From NCBI RefSeq assembly GCF_000588875.1, contig NZ_JEMV01000024.1, forward strand, positions 1,860-42,125: a DNA stretch of 40,266 nt, given 5' to 3'. A program made the position numbers and the translations under genes. This DNA is from Sphingobium sp. Ant17 (GTDB taxonomy: Bacteria > Pseudomonadota > Alphaproteobacteria > Sphingomonadales > Sphingomonadaceae). Positions within the stretch are counted from its first letter, which is position 1; each line of letters starts with the position of its first letter. Under the pieces are notes generated by a model that was given only the letters and a program-made list of their open reading frames with translations, was not told where the DNA came from and did no database searches. Positions 34,869 to 40,266 of this stretch are shown here, one piece after another.

Positions 34869-35789
34869 TCAATGGGCTGCCTTTTCGCGAAGTTTCGCGA
34901 CATGGGCTGTGCATATGGAATGTGTCATCCGGCCGAGGATCTCTACCCTCTCAGCCAGCCAGTTCAGTTCTTCCAGATCGATCTGATAATGCTTAGAATA
35001 GCGCGCCTTCACATAGGCGTCCTTCAGCTTCTGAAACATTGCGCGTTCCTTGCGTAAGCCCCGAGGCCAAACATCGAAAAGCGCGGGGTTTCTACCTTCG
35101 GCCTGTAGTCGGAGGAAGGCGATATTGTGATCGTACGGGGTGTAAAATGTCAGCGTTAAAAGGATAGCCTGATAGAGAGCTTCGGCTGTACGATGGAGTA
35201 AGAAGGCCGCTTGCTTTTTGAAGTCTCGCTCGATTGCCACTTTGGCCAGCTCAAAATTACTCATCGCATCAGGAAAATATTCGTCGAAATAGTCCTGCGC
35301 GGCTGTTGCTGCTTCCGACGGCGTCTTGGGCTTGGGCTTGGCCAGTTCGCGATCGTCGGCCTCGTAGAGGGCGATGCCCTGTTCGGCGATTTCCATGAAG
35401 AAGACCCGGCCATGGCTGAGGCCCTGGTTCACTTGCTGGAGTGAGTGGACGATGAAATGCACTGGCGTATTGATGCGCTTCTCGATCAGATAGGCGTCGA
35501 TGAGGCGCTGCTCTGCGACCGACCAATAGGCCGCGACGTCGGCCAGTTCCTTCTGGTTGACGATGACCAGGATATCCATGTCGGATTTATACTGATTGGC
35601 ATCGAAGGGCGCATCGATCCAATCGCCCCGGGCATAGGAACCGAACAGGATGATCTTGAGGATGCGGGCCGACTTCTTGCGGCCGGTCGCATTCTCGGTT
35701 GCCTCCCGAAACTCGGCGAACAAGATGCGCACAACCTCTTCGAGTTCGCGCTGCTTGGCTGCTGGGAGGTGGTCAAGGTCGGTACGCAT
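34869..35789 (-). CDS. single-chain MNT-HEPN protein
   Basis: 306 residues joining a minimal nucleotidyltransferase to a HEPN domain. The MNT part has GSYARGDW and the catalytic SDMDILVIV (about residues 40-75). The HEPN part (about 185-300) is helical with RDFKKQAAFLLHRTAEALYQA. In two-gene HEPN/MNT modules the HEPN toxin is an RNase neutralised by MNT-mediated AMPylation. Here both lie in one polypeptide, like some stand-alone proteins in defence islands. ATG 35787-35789 follows the upstream PIN fragment directly. The 190 bases between its end and the helicase hold nothing I can identify. Confidence 0.83.
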   Translation of the reverse strand: MRTDLDHLPAAKQRELEEVVRILFAEFREATENATGRKKSARILKIILFGSYARGDWIDAPFDANQYKSDMDILVIVNQKELADVAAYWSVAEQRLIDAYLIEKRINTPVHFIVHSLQQVNQGLSHGRVFFMEIAEQGIALYEADDRELAKPKPKTPSEAATAAQDYFDEYFPDAMSNFELAKVAIERDFKKQAAFLLHRTAEALYQAILLTLTFYTPYDHNIAFLRLQAEGRNPALFDVWPRGLRKERAMFQKLKDAYVKARYSKHYQIDLEELNWLAERVEILGRMTHSICTAHVAKLREKAAH

Positions 35790-36118
35790 CACTGATGTCC
35801 AATGAGGTGGATCGCGTCCTTGCCCCCGGCCACCCCGTTTGGCGTCAGGCGGCGGTCGAACGTCGCGAGCTTGCCTCTGTTGGCGACCGCAAGGGCAAGG
35901 AGATAGGTGTCGGTCACCTGCGCTGACGTCAGGATCTGGCTTGCATCGACATGGTCTGCGGTCAGCAGGCTGATATCGTCCGGCCAGAAACTGTGACCAG
36001 GAAGCCTACACATCTGGGCCATGATCGTCGCGACCTCGGCTGGAGAACCCGGCGTTGCGGGATTGACCAGGGGGCAACGCCAGACCGGATCGCAAAACCT
36101 GTTCGATCCTTCCGACAA
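35789..36118 (-). pseudogene. VapC-like PIN-domain C-terminal fragment
   Basis: From about 36060 down the frame reads NPATPGSPAEVATIMAQM, FWPDDISLL, TSAQVTDTYLLALAVANRG and LATFDRRLTP. This is the C-terminal half of a VapC-type PIN nuclease with its late Asp residues (TDTYLLALA, TFDRR). The N-terminal half, with the first catalytic Asp, is missing: upstream lies the strawberry-notch fragment on the other strand. The break is near 36058-36076. No VapB partner is visible. Confidence 0.68.
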
Positions 36119-36653
36119 TCTGGAATCCGACTATGCCCACGATGCGCTCGTTCAATGGTTCCATCTCCTCTATGAGGGCAAACTCCGCAGCGTCTCGCTC
36201 GCTGATTTCCAGGAGATGACGGGCCTTGAGCTTTGCCACGAAGGCGGGGAACTTCTGGAACGTCTGCCGCCCATTCATCGCTGGCTCAACCGCATATTGG
36301 CACTCCGGATCGCAACGCAGAATAGCATATTCGAGGAGTTTCTGGGGTTGGTCGAGGACCGCGTCGAAGCGGCGCGCGCTGCCGGCACGCTTGACCTGGG
36401 CATTGAAACCATCCGCGCCGAGAAAGTGGTTCTGCTTTCCGACCGGCTGCTGCGCACCGATCCTGTAATCGGCGCCGAGACACGGCTTTTGCGTCTGGAA
36501 CTGCACCGGCGGCCATCGATCACCAACTGGGCCGCGTTGCAGCTTATTTGCAAGAACACGGACAATATTGTCTGGCTCCGCAATGCCCGGTCCGGCCGGG
36601 TCGCACTGTGCATGCCGACATGGCCGGGAACCGCGACGCTATCTGACGACTGA
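36072..36653 (+). pseudogene. strawberry-notch helicase C-terminal fragment
   Basis: From about 36081 the frame reads QTGSQNLFDPSDNLESDYA, then PPIHRWLNRILALRIATQN, IFEEFLGLVEDRVEAARAAG and LDLGIETIRAEKV. This is the C-terminal domain of the very large strawberry-notch-type helicase/methylase proteins carried by sphingomonad conjugative elements and plasmids. The helicase domains are absent on the left, and the end diverges after SGRVAL (about 36608). So only an internal slice of the original gene remains. Confidence 0.72.
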
Positions 36654-36813
36654 AGATGACCAGCAGCTCTTTTCGATCGAAAGCATTAGGGAACTGGGAA
36701 GCATCGTGGCAATCGAAAATGACTACCAGCTTGCACGCCAGAACCCGCCGCCGCTGGTGCTCATCGATGAAGAACCAATCGATGAAGCAATGATGGAGCC
36801 GGTCCATGGCTGA
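36605..36813 (+). pseudogene. fragment of an unidentified protein
   Basis: After the strawberry-notch break a different frame becomes coding-like: RRYLTTEDDQQLFSIESIRE, LGSIVAIENDYQLARQ, PPPLVLIDEEPIDEAMMEP, stop at 36811-36813. It has no convincing start of its own (an in-frame ATG at 36568 lies in the neighbour's coding region). It overlaps the next gene's start by 8 bases, as in a real operon. I do not recognise the family; probably the 3' end of a truncated gene. Confidence 0.45.
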
Positions 36814-37468
36814 CCATTATGTTCAAGCTTCCTTCGCCTTCACCTGCATGGCACGTGAAGCTGCGTTGATCGAGGAGGCGTGGCAGCACGCGTCCGACCT
36901 GTTGGGTGATTTTGCCCCGGGGGAACCGAGCGCTGAATTCCTCGCCGCCTTGATGCCGACCGATCTCGCCAATCCGTTCAACGGCTTGCTTGAAATCTTC
37001 GATGATCCGGACTTCCCGCATTTCGGGGCTGAGATCGAGATTGCGGGTGCAGCCGAGTGCATCGTCGCCATCTATGGCACGACCTACTTCCAGCCTGGTC
37101 CGATTGCTGAACTCATCCGGCGCTGTTGCCAGGAGAGCTTGCAGACCGCGCCTGTTGGGTTCGACTGGAGCTATGGCTGTTCGCGCCCACGTCGCGACAG
37201 TTTTGGTGGAGGATGGTGCGCGATATTTGCCGATCATGTCGAATTTGCCAGCACCCAGGAAGAGCTGGCGCGCCGTTTGGTCCGATCTGCAGTGGCGCCA
37301 CCGGCGGAGCCGCCTGATCCATGGATCGACTATCCACAATATCCCTCGGCCGATTGGCAGGCCGAGGTCGCCAACGGCGACACGCGTCTTGGCTATCTCG
37401 ACTGGGCTCTTGCCCGAAATGAAGCAGACCACAGCGAGCCTGCCTCAATGGAAATGCCGCCGGCCTGA
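36806..37468 (+). CDS. hypothetical protein of mobile-element backbone
   Basis: 220 residues, acidic, no membrane segment or signal peptide, and no motif that I can assign. Notable stretches are GGGWCAIFADHVEFASTQEE and a proline-rich WIDYPQYPSADW near the C-terminus. It overlaps the preceding fragment by 8 bases and is followed by other backbone genes, so it is probably part of the same transcript. Function unknown. Confidence 0.65.
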   Translation: MADHYVQASFAFTCMAREAALIEEAWQHASDLLGDFAPGEPSAEFLAALMPTDLANPFNGLLEIFDDPDFPHFGAEIEIAGAAECIVAIYGTTYFQPGPIAELIRRCCQESLQTAPVGFDWSYGCSRPRRDSFGGGWCAIFADHVEFASTQEELARRLVRSAVAPPAEPPDPWIDYPQYPSADWQAEVANGDTRLGYLDWALARNEADHSEPASMEMPPA

Positions 37469-37512
37469 CGCACTCGCCCCTCCAAATCTGATCGAACCAT
37501 AAGGATGACATC

Positions 37513-38211
37513 ATGACCGACGCTAACGCGCCGGGCGCGTCCGCGCGCCTGTATAGCCAGACTGACCATGACGAACGCGGCAATTTCCATTATGAAGGCG
37601 ATCTCTATCGCGCCGGCGAAGCGTTGCCATCGCTTGCCTCCCGGATCGATCGCCACCTCGCCCAGCATTTTACCGGCACCAGCTTTGCGATCCGCACCGA
37701 GGCATTTGCGGGCGGACGCAAAGTCATCGCGGAAATCCTCGATACACCTGACGACCTCACCGGCCGTGAAGCGCAGGACGCCTTCATCGGCAAGGTGCGG
37801 GATCAGATGGAACGGTTCGGGTTCACGCGGACCAATCCCTTGCAGGATTTCTGGTCATGCAGTTTCTACGGTGAGGTCCGCATCGGCCAGGCCTATTGGG
37901 CGGCATTGGCAAAACGTCAGGGTATCCGCAATCCCGTCGATACGGTCCTATCACTGGCGGCGTTCAAGAAGCGCGTAAAAGCAGGTGATCGGCTGAAGCT
38001 TCTGGACGCGCCGTCTGGTCATCGACTGCTTGGAACGACCCGCGACATCACCAAAGTGCGCTCGGGCGACCTGATCCTCGAAGGTCGTTCCTACCTGTCC
38101 TTTCCCAGGGCCTCTGCCTTCGCCTGCGACGGCCGTCTGATCCGGATCGCCATCGGCTCGCAATATGGTCCTGACGATCATCTGCTCTACGAATGGCTAA
38201 GGGCTTCCTGA
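37513..38211 (+). CDS. hypothetical protein of mobile-element backbone
   Basis: 232 residues; start ATG 37513 with AAGGA about 10 bases upstream. Segments such as YRAGEALPSLASRIDRHLAQ and NPLQDFWSCSFYGEVRIGQA give a globular mixed fold without transmembrane helices. I do not recognise the family. It lies between other genes typical of integrative or plasmid backbones and reads in the same direction. Confidence 0.68.
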   Translation: MTDANAPGASARLYSQTDHDERGNFHYEGDLYRAGEALPSLASRIDRHLAQHFTGTSFAIRTEAFAGGRKVIAEILDTPDDLTGREAQDAFIGKVRDQMERFGFTRTNPLQDFWSCSFYGEVRIGQAYWAALAKRQGIRNPVDTVLSLAAFKKRVKAGDRLKLLDAPSGHRLLGTTRDITKVRSGDLILEGRSYLSFPRASAFACDGRLIRIAIGSQYGPDDHLLYEWLRAS

Positions 38212-38223
38212 GCGCCATTTCCT

Positions 38224-38604
38224 ATGGTGATCGCGCTTGTCGAGGCCATGCGCGATAACGGGCATAATTATCAGCGGCACCTTCATGTGACAGCGATCGA
38301 TGTCGATCCGCGAGCGATCCACATGGCCTATGTTCAACTCTCACTGCTTCATATTCCAGCCCATCTCATGGTCGGAAACGCCTTGTCGGGCGAGATACAG
38401 GACCATTGGTTCGCCCCGGCGCATATATTGGGGGGATGGACCGCTCGGTTCGCCCTTCGCCAACGTCGTGAACCCGTGGCTGAGACCGCCCAACGCGCGA
38501 CCATCGCGACCGGCCCGACATCACCATCGCAAGGCGCCGTTCCGCCATCGCACGAGCCAGGGGCATCGCAGCGATCGATGCCGCGACAGTTGAGCCTATT
38601 CTGA
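38224..38604 (+). pseudogene. N6-adenine DNA methylase fragment
   Basis: The 5' part reads MVIALVEAMRDNGHNYQRHL, HVTAIDVDPRAIHMAYVQLS and APAHILGGWTAR. This is the C-terminal half of the SAM-dependent N-6 methylase common on sphingomonad conjugative elements (acidic loop AIDVDP binds SAM). The SAM glycine motif and the NPPF/DPPF-type catalytic motif that should precede are missing, and no ribosome binding site precedes the ATG. After GGWTAR the tail is rich in Ala/Pro/Ser. Likely non-functional. Confidence 0.6.
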
Positions 38605-38636
38605 CATTCTCGCGCCTCACATCATAGGAGATTGGC

Positions 38637-38978
38637 ATGTCCCGACATGTCCATATCGACGCTCTGGGCCGGATTCCGTCTGGCACAGCAATCATAACTT
38701 TGGCCATCTGCGGACCGCGCGGCGGATTACGCGCCGTCGAGGATATTTCGATCGATGAAGCCGAGAAAATGGTGACGCAACTTCAGGCTGCGGTCGCTCA
38801 TGCTCGAGCCGGGGCCGCCATCGCTCCAGTCGATCGCTTCATGCAGGACGTCATCGACCGGCTCGCCGATCAGGGGCTCGCGCTCGATCCTTCCTTCCGT
38901 ACATGGTGTGCCGACAATCATGGCCTGCTCAGTCCACGACAGGCGGCTGAACGCTGGTGCTGCTGGCATGTTGCCTGA
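38637..38978 (+). CDS. small hypothetical protein
   Basis: 113 residues with a good start (AGGAGA about 7 bases before ATG 38637). The first half is beta-rich (HVHIDALGRIPSGTAIITLA), the second helical (AEKMVTQLQAAVAHARAG). No recognised domain; same orientation as the surrounding backbone genes. Confidence 0.6.
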   Translation: MSRHVHIDALGRIPSGTAIITLAICGPRGGLRAVEDISIDEAEKMVTQLQAAVAHARAGAAIAPVDRFMQDVIDRLADQGLALDPSFRTWCADNHGLLSPRQAAERWCCWHVA

Positions 38979-38996
38979 CCGATCCTGCCCGTCGAG

Positions 38997-39527
38997 ATGA
39001 TGGTCGGTTTCGGCAGTGAACAGGCCGCGTTGCTGCGCCAGCTTCCGCCCGGCGAATTCTTCGCCTTTGGCCCCGCGCTCGCGGCAACGCCGGTGCTGGC
39101 GAAGATCGATACCACGATCACTCCCCATATCGGGCGCACGCCCGATCTCGTCGCTGCCGCCGATCTTGATGCCGATGAAAGCCGGACCCTGCTTGATCTT
39201 GACGCCCTGCGCGAGGTCATGCCGACAAAGGGCGATCGGGTGACGATGCGAGGCCAACGTGCGCTCGACGCCTTCCTCCTCGATCCCGCCGCCCCCGCCG
39301 CAGCACGGATTGTCGGCGCACTGGGCAGCATAGCGCCCAACGCCACCACGGCGGACGATCTGGTGCGGCACCTTGCCCTGCCTGCGAACGATATCGATGC
39401 CGGGCTCGACCTGCTCGCCGCGATCGGTGCGTCCGACACGATGCCGCGCGGCGATACGCGGATCGCGCGGCTGTCGGCCCGGTTGCGCCTGCGTGTCGTC
39501 GATACGCCCGTCATCGGCCTGGTCTGA
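38997..39527 (+). pseudogene. C-terminal fragment of a HerA/DUF87-like ATPase
   Basis: 176 residues: SEQAALLRQLPPGEFFAFGP, then VLAKIDTTITPHIGRTPDLV and a winged-helix-like end (ARLRLRVVDTPVIGLV). I read this as the C-terminal part of the large ATP-binding (HerA/FtsK-like) protein of conjugative-element backbones. The nucleotide-binding core that should precede is absent, replaced by the small hypothetical gene. No ribosome binding site is evident at ATG 38997. Confidence 0.5.
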
Positions 39528-39539
39528 ACGGAGAGTGCC

Positions 39540-40266
39540 ATGAAAGAGACAAGCTTCGATCTCGACGCTGATATCGTCGAACTCACCCCGTTCGTCCCTG
39601 ACCAGCAAACGGGTACAACCGCGCCACTTGCCGAGCTGGCTTTCCGTGCCGACGCATGGCTCCCCGATGAAATACAGCGCCTGCGGGCCGCCTTCGCCGA
39701 TGACTGCACGCTAGAGGAGATTGCCACAATGCTGGGCCGATCTCGTGCCAGCATCGCCACGCGCATCTATGATCTTGGCCTTCGCCGAAACTCGCGGCGA
39801 TCCTGGATCGCGTGGGAGGATGAGGAACTGGCGCGCTGCTATACGCATGAACCAACCGCAACACTGGCCGCCCGCCTAGGCCGCGGTGTGAGCGCCCTTT
39901 ATGCCCGTGCCCAACTGCTCGGTCTCTCCGAAACGGGATCGCCGCCCTATAGCGGTTGGGAAGATGCACAGATTCGCGCCGGGTACGCAAAGGGTGTTCC
40001 CGTCGCCCAGATTGCCAGCCTCATCGGCCGTCCCTTCGCTGGCGTCATCTCCCGCGCTTCGGCGCTGGGTCTGCGCCATGCCTGCCAGCCGGACGACTGG
40101 AGCGACGCGGAAATGGCTCGCGCACTCACACTCGCGGCCACAGGCGTGCCCTATGTCGTCATTGCCAGGGCGCTCGCTTCTGAGGGATTTCCGGCCCGGA
40201 ACAGTCGCAGCCTTGGCCAACGCCTTCGCAAACTGGGTTACGGCAGAGGATGGGGCAGGCCGTGGA
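39540..40266 (+). CDS. repeat HTH/SANT-like DNA-binding protein, runs off the window
   Basis: ATG 39540 with GGAG upstream (about 39530-39533); the frame is open to the last base (242 codons), so the end is missing. After an acidic N-terminus come about four repeats of ~45-50 residues, each Trp/acidic helix, a second helix, then a recognition-like helix ending LGL/LGY: WLPDEIQRLRAAF...DLGLRR; WEDEELARCY...AQLLGL; WEDAQIRAGY...ASALGL; WSDAEMARAL...RKLGY. These resemble SANT/GcrA-like DNA-binding units. Likely a regulator or DNA-organising protein of the mobile element; target unknown. Confidence 0.7.
   Translation, partial: MKETSFDLDADIVELTPFVPDQQTGTTAPLAELAFRADAWLPDEIQRLRAAFADDCTLEEIATMLGRSRASIATRIYDLGLRRNSRRSWIAWEDEELARCYTHEPTATLAARLGRGVSALYARAQLLGLSETGSPPYSGWEDAQIRAGYAKGVPVAQIASLIGRPFAGVISRASALGLRHACQPDDWSDAEMARALTLAATGVPYVVIARALASEGFPARNSRSLGQRLRKLGYGRGWGRPW

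Overview
The window looks like a high-GC alphaproteobacterium, most likely a sphingomonad (Sphingobium/Sphingomonas/Novosphingobium). This rests on the 5S rRNA-tRNA-fMet end of an rRNA operon, the KaiC-like/HWE-kinase cassette, a candidate EcfG-type stress promoter, a TonB-dependent siderophore receptor with PepSY/DUF3649/DUF3325 partners, and the style of the mobile genes at the right. Species cannot be read from the window.

Layout. 1-2.1 kb: 5S rRNA, tRNA-fMet with its terminator, and a large serine recombinase whose reading frame runs back into the tRNA, marking a probable attachment site. 2.6-8.9 kb: stress and signalling genes (KaiC-like ATPase, HWE histidine kinase and receiver with overlapping ends; CinA-type amidase; membrane protein plus DUF421; hemerythrin; an SDR with a decayed 3' end). 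9.2-11.4 kb: an MFS exporter divergent from a MerR regulator across a MerR-type promoter, then a transposase remnant. 11.4-16.0 kb: siderophore uptake (DUF3649-PepSY-DUF3325 operon divergent from a TonB receptor, with a Fur-like dyad between). 16.2-21.0 kb: LysR/LysE pair, PaiB-like protein, a heme-motif/alpha-toroid secreted protein, a transglutaminase and a TfoX-like protein. 21.1-22.0 kb: an IS5/IS427-type insertion sequence.

22-40 kb is accessory DNA rich in defence genes. The centrepiece is a tightly overlapped minus-strand operon at 24.1-27.7 kb with the type III CBASS layout: CD-NTase, HORMA, TRIP13-like ATPase, a nucleoside-deoxyribosyltransferase/TIR-like protein as probable effector, and a DEDDh exonuclease. 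Three of its five genes carry single-base indels as written. Divergent from it is one polypeptide that fuses an XRE repressor domain to an ImmA/IrrE metallopeptidase, resembling a fused form of the CapH/CapP pair that controls some CBASS operons. Three copies of a GGTTTRCA-type motif lie in the shared intergenic region. Next come a PIN gene cut short by a deletion, a coupled TerB_N protein / BrxD-like ATPase / Lhr-BrxHI-like helicase cassette, and a single-chain MNT-HEPN protein beside a PIN fragment.

36-40 kb holds parts of an integrative/conjugative-element or plasmid backbone (strawberry-notch C-terminus, adenine-methylase fragment, ATPase C-terminus, hypothetical proteins). Several are truncated, and the last gene, a repeat HTH/SANT-like protein, runs off the window.

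Many accessory genes differ from an intact frame by exactly one base. This means either real decay of the island or uncorrected indel errors in the assembly, and raw reads should decide which.
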